The notes under the pieces: model-generated
The model's input: the letters and a program-made list of their open reading frames with translations, nothing else
Databases searched by the model: none
Told to the model about the DNA's origin: nothing
Position numbers and translations under genes: made by a program
Origin: RGIG1681 sp045596905
GTDB taxonomy: Bacteria; Bacillota; Clostridia; Christensenellales; UBA1242
Direction of reading: 5' to 3'
NCBI GenBank assembly: GCA_045596905.1
Contig: JAZODG010000033.1
Span: 1 to 26,050 of the forward strand
Length of the DNA: 26,050 nucleotides
Shown here: positions 15,511-23,999 of the stretch, in pieces
How positions within the stretch are numbered: the stretch's first letter is position 1
Layout: each line of letters starts with the position of its first letter

Positions 15511-18500
15511 TTAAGATTCATCTCCACCAATTGGGGTTTCAGGTGTGTTACATTTTGTGCAAACACCATCTTGGTAAGTATGTTCTTCACATTCATAAAT
15601 TCTGAATGTATTGCCTTCTTGTTCTTTAATATAACCAGTTCCAGCATTAATCTTTCCAAGGGCTGTTCCACCAAGTGTATGACCTTCAGCATTAACTGTC
15701 ATATTAAATGAAACTGTAATTTCTTCTGCAAGATCCCAAGTTGTATCTGCAAGCATTACAACCACAACACCATCAGTAAAGTGTCCTTGCGCCAAGATAT
15801 CAGCGAATGACAAGTAATATCTATCGCCAATTTTTGCAACAAATGTTACACCTTCTTGCTTATGACCACAAAGTTTGCAATAGCCATATTCATATGTTGC
15901 GTGTACAGTGTCTCTTCTAACTTCAATTGTTTCGCCTTGAACGTCTGCTCTATAATATGTGTCAGCGCAAACAACTTTATCGTCATCAAGTTTGCTCAAA
16001 TCACCAAATGCTGTTCCAGTGATTGTGTAATCACCAAGAACGATTCTGAATTTGTTTTCAACTACAAGATTTTCAGTTAAGTTCCATTCAACATCTTTAA
16101 GTAATGTGATAACAATCTCATCTTCAAAGAAGAATTCTTGTTCTACCATGCTGTCAAATGAAACAAATTTTCTGTTTCCAGATTGAATAGCAAATGTTGC
16201 AGATGGGTCTTCTTTTCCACAAACTTTGCAGTAGCCTGAATAAATACCTTTATTATTTTTGTATTCGCCGTGGTCTGTGCATTGTTCAACCTTATAAACA
16301 CCATCACCACTTTGAGCCCAATAATAACCATTTTCTGTGTCAACCACAAGCTTGCTAAGAGCATTTCCATCAAGAGTCTTTCCATCCAAGTTAAGTGTGA
16401 ATGTAAAGTTGATTGTCATATTAGAATCTAAATTCCATTCTGTGTTCTTGAGCAAGTTAATTGTTACACCGTTAACAAAATGATTTTGTTCAATAATGTG
16501 TGCAAGTTCAAGATATTTTCTATCGCCGATTTGTGCAACAAAGTTTCCAAGAGGATCTTCGAAGTCACAATTGCCACAATAACCATATTTGTCATAATTA
16601 TGTGCTGGACAATATTTTACAACAATAGCACCACCAACTGTTGTTTCTTCAGCAGTTTCATCTCTGTAATATGATTCAAGAAGCACAAGATTATCAAGAC
16701 CTTCAATATCGAATCCATTGCAGTTGATTGTGAATTCAAAGTCAACTTCCAATTCTGATGTGAATGCAGCGTCTGCAATAAGTTCAACTGTTGCACCTGC
16801 TAAGTGTTCAGAATCAATGATTTGTTGCAATGATTCATATTTGTTGCCATCAATTGTAGCAACATATTTGTCTGGAGTTGTATCTTCTTTTCCACAGTTT
16901 CTGCAGAATCCTAAAACATATTGATGTTCATCACAATAGAGAACCTTGATTTCTGTTGGAGAAACTGACAAGTAATAACCTTCAGCGAATGACAAGTTAT
17001 CAAGACCTGTTCCGTAGAAATCAAAACCTAATGGGTTTTTGATTGTGAATGTAAAATTAACAGTTCTTTCTGTTTCGCTAACCCAGTTTACCTCAGCCAA
17101 AAGTTCAATGTCTTCTGCGTCTTGCAAAAGACCAACAACTTCTTCAAATGTAAGATATTTTCTTCCGTCAACTCTTACAACAAATTCAGCTGCAAGATTT
17201 TCATGGTCACAAGTTGAACAATAACCATTCACGTATGTGTGTTCATTACATTTCAAAATAGTGATTGTATCAACAATTTGAGTTGCACCATCATCTGGAT
17301 CAAGTTTGTAGCCAATTTGTGAATAATATTCATCAGCAGTCTTAATGTGACTCAAGAAATCACCAGTAATTTTGTATTCGTTTGTGCGAATTGTAATTTG
17401 ATAACCAATAACAGCATCTTCAGTCAAGTTCCATGTTGTGTTGCCCATCAACTCAACAATAGCACCTTCATGGAATTTTTCCATAGCGTCATTAAGGTTA
17501 GCATAAACAAATTCATCAACCATAACAGTTGCATAGGTTGTTGCTCCTGTAGCAATAACTTTTGATGCATTGCCATAAACCAAAGCGTCACCATCAACGT
17601 TAATATCTTCAGTTTCTGAACTATGAACAATCACAACGATTGGTTTTTCATAATCTTGAACTTCAACAACTTCAATTTTTTCAACATAAAGTTCTGCGCC
17701 GTTTTCAACAACGATTCTTGTGTTTGCAGGAATCTTTACTGTTGCAAGAATTGGATAAGAACCTCCATTCATTTCACCTTCGCCAAAGCCAACCATTCCT
17801 GAAATGTAAATGCTTGAAGTTGATGCATTGAGTTCAATCAAACCATCTTTATCGCATGCCATAACGTTTTCAAATCTCAATTCACCGTTTGGAACGTCAA
17901 AGCTAACGCCTTCTGTTGATTGCAATATACCATCTCTGATTGCAATTTCAACATCGCCTTCACTTTCAAAACTGATTGTGTTTGCTTTGAATGTGTATTG
18001 ATTGAGATTCATATACAAATTTCCACCCAATTCTTTAGCGTAATCTGCTGTTCCCATATCAATATCATTTCTCAAAACAACATGTTCTACACCATTGTCA
18101 ATGAGATATCCAAGTTCAGTTGCTGAAACAATGTCATATTCACGACCATACATTGGTCCAGTTGAATATGTTGTGGTTGTTGTTGCACCGTCAGTGTATG
18201 TGAACACGTTTGTTACAACCAATCCCCACCTATCAGGAATCACTTCAACACTTTCAAGGCCGCGACCAGGAGCACCTGCAGCAACCATACCAGCAGTAAT
18301 TTGAGTTCCATCACCAAGAGTGAAAATCAATCTGCCAAGGTCATCAAGCCTAATGTCGCTAATATTTGACAAGTGTGTCAAAAATTCTTCAATAGTTCCT
18401 TCAAAACCTTCGCTTTGAGCTTGAGCATACGCTTTATCTATTGTCCAAACAATAGCTGGAGATGCTTGTTGTGAAGGTGTTGTGTCGTCTGTTTTCTTTT

Positions 18501-18585
18501 TACAGCCAACAAAACCAAGTGCAACAACGCACACCATAGCCAAAGACAAAATTGAAAGGAGTGAGCGCTTAAATTTCTTACTCAT
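15511..18585 (-). CDS. large lipoprotein with six Cys/His-headed beta-repeat units
   Basis: 1024 residues. The N-terminus is a lipoprotein signal (MSKKFKRSLLSILSLAMVCV, then lipobox FVGC with Cys28), so it should be anchored outside the membrane. Residues 111-240 share order and wording with the beta-helix protein at 1-3447. From residue 446 a unit of about 105-123 residues repeats: C-x2-H-x5-15-G-[YFV]-C-x2-C, then an IGDRKYLSF-like strand, then a WNL-xx-TINFTFTLNxxGxTLxG beta stretch. Clusters are C446/H449/C456/C459, C551/H554/C561/C564, C659/H662/C670/C673, C769/H772/C786/C789, H895/C903/C906 (first Cys missing) and C999/H1002/C1009/C1012. They look like small metal-binding knuckles, probably zinc. 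No enzyme motif was found. The role is presumably binding or structure at the surface. Confidence 0.85.
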   Translation of the reverse strand: MSKKFKRSLLSILSLAMVCVVALGFVGCKKKTDDTTPSQQASPAIVWTIDKAYAQAQSEGFEGTIEEFLTHLSNISDIRLDDLGRLIFTLGDGTQITAGMVAAGAPGRGLESVEVIPDRWGLVVTNVFTYTDGATTTTTYSTGPMYGREYDIVSATELGYLIDNGVEHVVLRNDIDMGTADYAKELGGNLYMNLNQYTFKANTISFESEGDVEIAIRDGILQSTEGVSFDVPNGELRFENVMACDKDGLIELNASTSSIYISGMVGFGEGEMNGGSYPILATVKIPANTRIVVENGAELYVEKIEVVEVQDYEKPIVVIVHSSETEDINVDGDALVYGNASKVIATGATTYATVMVDEFVYANLNDAMEKFHEGAIVELMGNTTWNLTEDAVIGYQITIRTNEYKITGDFLSHIKTADEYYSQIGYKLDPDDGATQIVDTITILKCNEHTYVNGYCSTCDHENLAAEFVVRVDGRKYLTFEEVVGLLQDAEDIELLAEVNWVSETERTVNFTFTIKNPLGFDFYGTGLDNLSFAEGYYLSVSPTEIKVLYCDEHQYVLGFCRNCGKEDTTPDKYVATIDGNKYESLQQIIDSEHLAGATVELIADAAFTSELEVDFEFTINCNGFDIEGLDNLVLLESYYRDETAEETTVGGAIVVKYCPAHNYDKYGYCGNCDFEDPLGNFVAQIGDRKYLELAHIIEQNHFVNGVTINLLKNTEWNLDSNMTINFTFTLNLDGKTLDGNALSKLVVDTENGYYWAQSGDGVYKVEQCTDHGEYKNNKGIYSGYCKVCGKEDPSATFAIQSGNRKFVSFDSMVEQEFFFEDEIVITLLKDVEWNLTENLVVENKFRIVLGDYTITGTAFGDLSKLDDDKVVCADTYYRADVQGETIEVRRDTVHATYEYGYCKLCGHKQEGVTFVAKIGDRYYLSFADILAQGHFTDGVVVVMLADTTWDLAEEITVSFNMTVNAEGHTLGGTALGKINAGTGYIKEQEGNTFRIYECEEHTYQDGVCTKCNTPETPIGGDES

Positions 18586-18618
18586 AAAAAACCTCCAATA
18601 ATATAATAAATATTAACA

Positions 18619-18647
18619 CGTATAATATATCATAAAATATTTTTCAA
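18619..18647 (-). promoter_or_regulatory. weak candidate promoter of the lipoprotein gene
   Basis: On the minus strand: -35 TTGAAA (18642-18647), 17-base spacer, imperfect -10 TATACG. A TTGGAGG ribosome site follows just before the ATG. The rest of the 18586-18876 gap is AT-rich and I saw no further gene or structure in it apart from the terminator at its right end. Confidence 0.35.
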
Positions 18648-18854
18648 TTAAAACTATTTTTGAGCCATTTTCTAATTTTTTAAATTTAATTTTTTTGCCA
18701 AATTTTCAAACCCTTATTTTATCAGCATTCACATGCCACACAACTTTAATATTTGTTATCTCTTCTCAAAATATTTATATTGCAGAATAATTTGACAAAA
18801 ACCACAAAAAAATAATACAAAAATCTATATTTTTCTTTCATTTTTGCTAAAGAA

Positions 18855-18878
18855 AAAACATGGCAAAAACCATGTTTT
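18855..18878 (-). terminator. terminator of the transglutaminase-like/NUDIX operon
   Basis: Stem AAAACATGG (18855-18863) / CCATGTTTT (18870-18878), 6-base loop, T-rich end on the minus strand. It overlaps the NUDIX stop codon. Confidence 0.85.
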
Positions 18879-19284
18879 ATTTTATATTTTCCATTACTTT
18901 TTGAAACATTTTCGTATGTGATTCAGCATATGTCAAGTTGTCTGGAAGCTCATCAAAAAAGCCAATCTTTTCAATCTCAAACTCTTTTGGAATCTCTTCT
19001 AAAGACAAAATTTTAACATAGCACAGCATTCCGAAACTTGATATTGAATACAAACAAATAGGCTTTGCTTCAATTTGTGTTGCACCTGTTTCTTCAAACA
19101 TTTCTCTTCTTGCTGCATCAAGCCAAGATTCCCCTGCTTCAATATGCCCACCGGGAAGCTCCCAAGTATCTCTGTTTTTATGCTTGCAAAGCACCCACTT
19201 TCCGTTATACTCTGCCACACAAACAACCCTTGTAAGCTCACTATCTTTTGCTTCATTTAATCCATGAAAATTTATTTCGAACAT
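18877..19284 (-). CDS. NUDIX hydrolase
   Basis: 135 residues. NUDIX enzymes cleave nucleoside diphosphates linked to another group; the substrate is not decided here. The full signature GX5EX7REUXEEXGU is present (GHIEAGE, then REMFEETGA, about residues 46-68). The preceding KNRDTWELPGGH and the VCVAEYNGKWVLCKH opening are typical. It is the second gene of an operon: the transglutaminase-like gene ends 14 bases upstream and GGAGAG precedes this ATG. Its C-terminal wording (FELPDN, TYAESHTKMFQ) is not diagnostic. Confidence 0.9.
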   Translation of the reverse strand: MFEINFHGLNEAKDSELTRVVCVAEYNGKWVLCKHKNRDTWELPGGHIEAGESWLDAARREMFEETGATQIEAKPICLYSISSFGMLCYVKILSLEEIPKEFEIEKIGFFDELPDNLTYAESHTKMFQKVMENIK

Positions 19285-19298
19285 ACACTCTCCAACTA

Positions 19299-20846
19299 TT
19301 AATTTTTCTCAATAATTGTTTTGATTAAGTTTTGGTTATATTTATTTCCTTCTTCTAAAGATGACAAGAGCGCATCTTTCTTCCTTCTTAACGCACGAAT
19401 AAGCTCTCTTTTTTCATTTGCTTCATCTTCAGTTAACTCATCAAGGTTAATCTTTTCAAGAGTTTTGAGTTCGTAGTCAATAAATTGATATTCTGTCAAA
19501 AACTCTCTCAGGAACTCTTCTGAAACATTTCCCCTAAAAAACTCACTTTTTGCAGTTTCTGGGTTCAATATTGTTGAAGTTAACGCAATAGTATGATTAA
19601 TTTTCTCATCAACCATCATCTTCGCATCTTGCTCAGAAACCCCACTTTGAATAAGCCCAACATAGTATGCTTCAGCATACTTTTCAACAGCAATTGGTAA
19701 ACCTTTTGTTTTGATGCTTGCCAAAAACTCTTTATGGGCGTTTTCTAAAAACTCATGAGCCTTGTCGTCTTCCATTCTTGACAAGCCTATTGGGTGTTTG
19801 TGTTCAAGGTCATAATATTCTTTCAAGTTCACATTATCAATAACCCTATAGTCCCCTGCATACATATCAATAAAATCATCAACAGGAAACAAACAGTATG
19901 CAAAGTCTGTCTTTTCTTTTGCTTGTGAAAGTGCACTAAAACAAACATCTTGCATATATTGTCCATTTATCCCATATTTGTCGTCTTTAATAGTAACGGT
20001 GTTGAGTGCATGACCTTCTTTTTTAACACCAAAACAACCACAAAGCTCAGCCTTAAGCTCAGGGATATCAAGCTCATCAATAACAGCCTTAAACATTGTT
20101 GCATATCCAACGCATCTAATGTTTCCACTTGCCAAAATATCCGGAAGCACATTTGTTCCAGCCATTTTGTCATGCCAGTTATAAAAAAATTGCGAACACT
20201 TGTCATGAATATACACAACAGTTTCAAATGGTGACAAATTCAAAGACTTAACTTCATCTGCAATAATCTTTACAAACTTATTTGCGTCTTCAACTTGTTT
20301 TATAGTGAATCTTTCACCTTCATCACCTTCTTGAATAAAGATTTGGTCAACCACTCCAGATTCAACCAAACTTCTTTCACATGCCTTAACCTGCTCAAAT
20401 TCTTCAGCCGACAAAATATCCGGCATTCTGCCATGAATGGTTTCTTCTTCACCAACAAACGCCAAACTTATTGTTGGTTTTGTTTCGCCAAAATCAATCT
20501 GTGGCAAGGTTTCAGTCAAATATTCAAAACCATTTTTGAACGCAGAAATATCAAACAAAACCTTAACACTTTCAGCTTCTTCACGTGCTGATTTAAAATC
20601 AACATATCTGTCATATATAGATTTTTGAAAGAACCCCTGTCTTGCATAGTTGCTTTCATTTATGCCGAACATCTTGCACATTTTTTCATGATATGCAACA
20701 TTGTTGTCTAAATATGTTTTAAATTCTTCTGCATACGCCGAAATAATCTCTTGCAAAACTTCCGGAGCATATTGCTCTTTGATAACAAGAGCAGATGGCG
20801 CATCAACATCAAGAACAAATTTGTCTTTAAACTTAAATTTATACAT
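19299..20846 (-). CDS. intracellular transglutaminase-like protein
   Basis: 515 residues with no signal peptide or membrane segment. Residues about 205-300 carry the transglutaminase-like fold: LSPFETVVYIHDKCSQFFY, then SGNIRCVGYATMFKAVIDEL with the nucleophile Cys245, EGHALNTVTI with His279, and GQYMQDVCFS with Asp300, matching the Cys-His-Asp order of the family. The final Asp context is unusual: the common W-x-x-D-x-T-W form is absent. The N-terminal 200 residues and C-terminal 200 residues (charged, helical, coiled-coil-like near the end) are not recognised. Members act as proteases, transamidases or peptide N-glycanase-like enzymes; activity here is unproven. It heads the operon with the NUDIX gene. 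TAGGAGTG precedes ATG 20846. Confidence 0.75.
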   Translation of the reverse strand: MYKFKFKDKFVLDVDAPSALVIKEQYAPEVLQEIISAYAEEFKTYLDNNVAYHEKMCKMFGINESNYARQGFFQKSIYDRYVDFKSAREEAESVKVLFDISAFKNGFEYLTETLPQIDFGETKPTISLAFVGEEETIHGRMPDILSAEEFEQVKACERSLVESGVVDQIFIQEGDEGERFTIKQVEDANKFVKIIADEVKSLNLSPFETVVYIHDKCSQFFYNWHDKMAGTNVLPDILASGNIRCVGYATMFKAVIDELDIPELKAELCGCFGVKKEGHALNTVTIKDDKYGINGQYMQDVCFSALSQAKEKTDFAYCLFPVDDFIDMYAGDYRVIDNVNLKEYYDLEHKHPIGLSRMEDDKAHEFLENAHKEFLASIKTKGLPIAVEKYAEAYYVGLIQSGVSEQDAKMMVDEKINHTIALTSTILNPETAKSEFFRGNVSEEFLREFLTEYQFIDYELKTLEKINLDELTEDEANEKRELIRALRRKKDALLSSLEEGNKYNQNLIKTIIEKN

Positions 20847-20866
20847 AATAAACCACTCCTAATTTC

Positions 20867-20895
20867 ACTATAACATATTTTAACCGTTATATCAA
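20867..20895 (-). promoter_or_regulatory. promoter of the transglutaminase-like operon
   Basis: On the minus strand: -35 TTGATA (20890-20895), 17-base spacer, -10 TATAGT (20867-20872). Confidence 0.75.
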
Positions 20896-20934
20896 TTTCT
20901 CTGTAGTTTTTTCTTTGCTGAAAGCATTTTAACA

Positions 20935-20966
20935 AACAAAAAAACAGGCAAATTTACCTGCTTTTT
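20935..20966 (-). terminator. terminator of the YitT gene
   Basis: On the minus strand AAAAGCAGG and CCTGTTTT (CAGG/CCTG core, imperfect loop TAAATTTG) followed by a T run. It meets the YitT stop codon at 20965-20967. Confidence 0.7.
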
Positions 20967-21870
20967 ATTTCTCATTTTTTGCTTCAGTTTCTGTTGTGCT
21001 ATTCCAAGCACCCATAACTTCACTAACCTTTGTTGCATAAACAAATGCATCTGGGTCAATTTCTTTAATAATCGACTTAAGTTGTCCTTTTTGGAACTTG
21101 CTCACCAAACAAAGAACCACACTTCTTTCAGTGTTTGTGTGCATACCCTTTGTTGTTGTGCATGAACAACCCTTTGAAAGTTGTTCCATGATTGCATTTG
21201 CAAGTTCTTCAGGTTTTGTTGTGATAATGTTATACGCACGAACTTCTTTATAACCTTCATTAACAAAATCAGTTATATACATACAGAACAAGAGTGCAAC
21301 AATAGTGTAAGGCAACAATTCAAAACCATTTGGAAATACAAACAAAGAAAGTGCAATAATTGACAAGTCAACAGTAATGATAAACGAACCAAGTGATGCA
21401 TTCTTTCTCTTATGTTTCATTATGCTAGCAATCATATCTGAACCACCAGTTGAGCCACCAAATCTAACAACCAAACCAACACCAACACCCATGATTGAAC
21501 CACCAAAGACAGCAGAAATCAAAAGTTCATAAGTAATATTAAAGTTAATAAGAGCAAAAACTTCCATACCTAATGAAAATGAAATAATTCCCACTAACGA
21601 CTTAATCGCAAACTTTTTTCCAAGAGTTTTAAGTGCAAACAAATAAAGCCCAATATTAAGCACCAAATAAATTGCTGAAGTTGGAACACCAACCAATCCA
21701 AACCCTTCAAAAAGAGTATTAATAATCATTGCCAAGGCTGAAAACCCACCAGTTGAAATGTCATTTGGTTCCAAAAACACACTGAATGCAAAACCCATAA
21801 CAAGTGTTCCCAAAACAATCATTGAATACTCCAAAACATTCTGCCATTTTTTATTAGTTTTTATATACAT
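20965..21870 (-). CDS. YitT family membrane protein
   Basis: 301 residues: about five transmembrane helices (for example SMIVLGTLVMGFAFSVFL, VGVPTSAIYLVLNIGLYLF, FGGSIMGVGVGLVVRFGGS) followed by a cytoplasmic DUF2179 domain near residues 215-290 (RAYNIITTKPEELANAIMEQ, RSVVLCLVSKFQKGQLKSII). The EPNDISTGGFSALAMII motif after the first helix is the family hallmark, and the second GGS-x-D motif FGGSTGGSDMIAS is also present. YitT proteins are proposed transporters but the solute is not known. AAAGGAG precedes the ATG. It is transcribed alone. Confidence 0.93.
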   Translation of the reverse strand: MYIKTNKKWQNVLEYSMIVLGTLVMGFAFSVFLEPNDISTGGFSALAMIINTLFEGFGLVGVPTSAIYLVLNIGLYLFALKTLGKKFAIKSLVGIISFSLGMEVFALINFNITYELLISAVFGGSIMGVGVGLVVRFGGSTGGSDMIASIMKHKRKNASLGSFIITVDLSIIALSLFVFPNGFELLPYTIVALLFCMYITDFVNEGYKEVRAYNIITTKPEELANAIMEQLSKGCSCTTTKGMHTNTERSVVLCLVSKFQKGQLKSIIKEIDPDAFVYATKVSEVMGAWNSTTETEAKNEK

Positions 21871-21921
21871 AAAAAATCTCCTTTTTATCTATCAGTTTCA
21901 TAATATCACAAAAGCCCGAAA

Positions 21922-21950
21922 ATGTTATCACAAATTTTTTAAAATTTCAA
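21922..21950 (-). promoter_or_regulatory. weak candidate promoter of the YitT gene
   Basis: On the minus strand: -35 TTGAAA (21945-21950), 17-base spacer, -10 TAACAT. A competing TATTAT nearer the gene has no -35. Confidence 0.4.
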
Positions 21951-21969
21951 GAGTTATACCCAATTTTTA

Positions 21970-21999
21970 TTTACACTTGTTGCTAACTTTTGTTAAAAT
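21970..21999 (+). promoter_or_regulatory. promoter of the 22032-23348 operon
   Basis: -35 TTTACA (21970-21975), 18-base spacer, extended -10 TGTTAAAAT with hexamer 21994-21999. Confidence 0.6.
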
Positions 22000-22031
22000 G
22001 AAGACAATAAAATAAAAATGGTGGTGCAAAT

Positions 22032-22706
22032 ATGGCAGATTTAGCAGAAATCAAAGAAAAAAATAAAGCAGCACATGAAGAATGGGTTGCAAAATATAAA
22101 CCAAAATATAAAGAAAAATTTAAAAAATATTTCGATTCTGAACAACAATTAGACAAGTTCATTAAGGATATGGAAAAGATTGTAAAGTATTCAGAAGACA
22201 CAATTTCATTAGAAAAAGTTCATGGTTTGGCATCAAAAGTATATTATCCAACATACAAACAAGTCGTTAACGGCGATGGCACAATCAACCTTGAAAAGTT
22301 CAATAAGTTCTTAGACAATATTGAATATGCTCTAGAGTGGACAACAGCAAATCGCAGCGAAAGCGACCAAGAAGTTAACTTTCAAAACTTCCATGGCAGA
22401 AAAGCTTTTAACGAAGCCTTCCCAGCAAACGACGCTGGACATTATGGATTATACTTTTTAATTTCTCACTTCCTTGGTAACCAAAAATGCAACGGCGTGA
22501 TTAACCTTATGGTTCCTGATATTGAAAAAGTTTATAAAGACAATCCAAAAGCACAAAAAGAATTTATTGAAAAACTTCAAAAGTATGAAAAAATAGCTGC
22601 AAAAGAAAATGATTCTCAGTCACTTAGCAATGATATGGACAAGCTTTTTGCCGGTTCTTCAAGTGAACTTGGAAAAGGCTCAAACTCAAAATCAAAAACT
22701 GAATAA
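22032..22706 (+). CDS. uncharacterised cytoplasmic protein, 224 residues
   Basis: I do not recognise the family. The protein starts with a Lys/Glu-rich helix (KEKNKAAHEEWVAKYKPKYKEKFKKYF). A mixed middle follows with EVNFQNFHGRKAFNEAFPAN and HYGLYFLISHFLGNQKCNG. It ends in a low-complexity Ser/Lys/Gly tail (SSSELGKGSNSKSKTE). There is no signal peptide or membrane segment, so it is likely soluble. The ATG is preceded by GGTGG. Its TAA overlaps the AAGGAG of the next gene 9 bases downstream, so the two are cotranscribed and probably work together. Confidence 0.65.
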   Translation: MADLAEIKEKNKAAHEEWVAKYKPKYKEKFKKYFDSEQQLDKFIKDMEKIVKYSEDTISLEKVHGLASKVYYPTYKQVVNGDGTINLEKFNKFLDNIEYALEWTTANRSESDQEVNFQNFHGRKAFNEAFPANDAGHYGLYFLISHFLGNQKCNGVINLMVPDIEKVYKDNPKAQKEFIEKLQKYEKIAAKENDSQSLSNDMDKLFAGSSSELGKGSNSKSKTE

Positions 22707-22715
22707 GGAGCACTC

Positions 22716-23348
22716 ATGATTGTAGAAAAGTTTTTCGCTAGACACGGCTTTGACGACCTTGTTGCATATACAGGCAAAGACATAACCGACGAAATGATTG
22801 ACGAATGCATCAAACAAGCAGCGAACTTTTATGACAAAAATTTCGTATGGGGTCCAGCAACAAAAAATATCGTAAAAAAATTCAATAAGTTTTGTTTTGT
22901 GTTCAGAAATCGTGATACAAGACAAATTGTTGGTCACAGTTTTTGGTTTCCAATCAAAACATCTGTGTTCAACAATTTCATAAAATCAAATGAAATGCTT
23001 CTTGACATTAAAGAAGAATATTTTGCAGACTATGAGAATGCAAAAAAGACAGTAAACTTGTTTCAAGCAGCTGAAGCGTATGTTCCAGGCTACGACCTTG
23101 CAAACCTTCATAGAGCCGTTGAAGACCATTTTCAAAGCAAGGTTTTATCGCTTGCTCATAACGGCATAAAAATAAAATATATCGCCTTAGAGTCATGTTG
23201 CAAGTTTGACGAATACCTTGTGTCAAGACTTGGTCTCACACAAAAAGTACAAAAGCCAAACACAACATTCTATTATGATATATACTCACCAAAAAAGGTT
23301 TACAAAGAATCAAGAGAAGCAAAAGACCTTGAAGAATTTTATAAATAA
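22716..23348 (+). CDS. GNAT-like acyltransferase-fold protein
   Basis: 210 residues. The order of segments recalls GNAT-fold proteins of Firmicutes: ITDEMIDECIKQAANFYDK at the start, FCFVFRNRDTRQIVGHSFWF (strands 2-3), FPIKTSVFNNFI, NLFQAAEAYVPGYDLANLHR around the cofactor strand, and NGIKIKYIALES ... YLVSRLGLTQ at the C-terminus. The clear acetyl-CoA loop Q-x-x-G-x-G/A is not visible, so catalysis is uncertain. It follows the unknown gene at 22032-22706 in one operon and is closed by a strong bidirectional terminator. Confidence 0.6.
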   Translation: MIVEKFFARHGFDDLVAYTGKDITDEMIDECIKQAANFYDKNFVWGPATKNIVKKFNKFCFVFRNRDTRQIVGHSFWFPIKTSVFNNFIKSNEMLLDIKEEYFADYENAKKTVNLFQAAEAYVPGYDLANLHRAVEDHFQSKVLSLAHNGIKIKYIALESCCKFDEYLVSRLGLTQKVQKPNTTFYYDIYSPKKVYKESREAKDLEEFYK

Positions 23349-23350
23349 CA

Positions 23351-23386
23351 AAAAAACCAACAGAATCAAATCTGTTGGTTTTTTCT
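23351..23386. terminator. bidirectional terminator between the GNAT-like and MutT-like genes
   Basis: 12-base stem AAAACCAACAGA (23353-23364) / complement (23371-23382), 6-base loop, T runs on both strands. The MutT-like stop codon (23385-23387) abuts it. Confidence 0.9.
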
Positions 23387-23777
23387 ATTCTTCAATAACC
23401 TTTTTAACAATAGGAACATCTGCTGGAGCCCAGTCAAGAGTTTCAAGCTCATCAACTGAAAGCCATTTAAAGTCATGGTGAACATTCATTTTAAACTCTT
23501 TGCTTTTAGCCTTGCATCTAAATGAATACATGTTCATTGTAAAGTCTGGATATTCATGATAAACATCTAAAAAATGTCCAAGAATTTCAACGTCCATTTC
23601 CATTTCTTCACGAAGTTCTCTTTTTAGAGCTTCTTCTTTGGTTTCGCCTTCTTCAATCTTTCCACCAGGAAATTCCCATTTGAAAGAAACATAGTCGTAT
23701 TTACCTTGGTCTCTTTCCATACATAAAATTTTTCCGTCGTGTTCAATAACACCTGCGACAACTTCAATATGCTTCAT
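23385..23777 (-). CDS. MutT-like NUDIX hydrolase
   Basis: 130 residues with the MutT type wording: VVAGVIEHDGKILCMERDQG, then KWEFPGGKIEEGE and RELREEMEMD, ending LDWAPADVPIVKKVIEE. The set GX5EX7REUXEE is complete except that the usual Gly after EE-x is Glu (EEMEM), a change tolerated in several relatives. It probably cleans the nucleotide pool (8-oxo-dGTP or a damaged CTP) but the substrate is not proven. AAGGAGAG precedes ATG 23777. It is transcribed alone, convergent to the GNAT-like operon. Confidence 0.9.
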   Translation of the reverse strand: MKHIEVVAGVIEHDGKILCMERDQGKYDYVSFKWEFPGGKIEEGETKEEALKRELREEMEMDVEILGHFLDVYHEYPDFTMNMYSFRCKAKSKEFKMNVHHDFKWLSVDELETLDWAPADVPIVKKVIEE

Positions 23778-23792
23778 AATTTTCTCTCCTTG

Positions 23793-23815
23793 ATTATATT
23801 ATATCGTGGTCAAAA
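23793..23815 (-). promoter_or_regulatory. weak candidate promoter of the MutT-like gene
   Basis: Two overlapping TATAAT boxes on the minus strand (23798-23803 and 23793-23798). The -35 is unclear; TTTGAT just upstream of the marked span is the best available. Confidence 0.4.
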
Positions 23816-23904
23816 TCAAAAGCACATCAAATCGCTCAGTCCTTTAAAACTTCGTGCGAATCGCACAAGAACCAATAAATCACATCAAAAAACTTGGCAA
23901 ATAA

Positions 23905-23932
23905 AAACCACGGATAAACCGTGGTTTCTTTT
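23905..23932 (+). terminator. orphan hairpin with T tract
   Basis: Stem AAACCACGG (23905-23913) / CCGTGGTTT (23919-23927), 5-base loop, then CTTTTT. No gene reads into it on the plus strand within 550 bases, so a short RNA may end here. In the rest of 23778-23999 I found no gene, only the dyad GTGCGA-A-TCGCAC (23854-23866) and the direct repeat. Confidence 0.6.
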
Positions 23933-23960
23933 TGGTAGAGCATAATAGAAGAAAATCGGA
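23931..23960. repeat. 30-bp direct repeat, left copy
   Basis: TTTGGTAGAGCATA, seven variable bases, then AAAATCGGA. The same pattern occurs at 24881-24910. Both copies lie directly after a hairpin and T tract. Confidence 0.75.
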
Positions 23961-23968
23961 TTATCCGA
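23951..23968 (-). terminator. weak terminator of the two-TM protein gene
   Basis: On the minus strand TCGGA (23968-23964), loop TAA, TCCGA (23960-23956), then TTTTC; a short 5-bp stem. It overlaps the left direct repeat. Confidence 0.35.
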
Positions 23969-23999
23969 GTTATAAACTATACGCTAAACATTAAATTTA

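Noticed and set aside
15511..18585. Short plus-strand frames opposite the lipoprotein
   Set aside because: None has a ribosome site or recognisable domain, and they follow the codon shadow of the repeats.
23931..23945. tRNA-like D-arm (TTGGTAGAGCA)
   Set aside because: No acceptor stem, anticodon arm or T-arm could be folded around either copy, so these are not tRNA genes.
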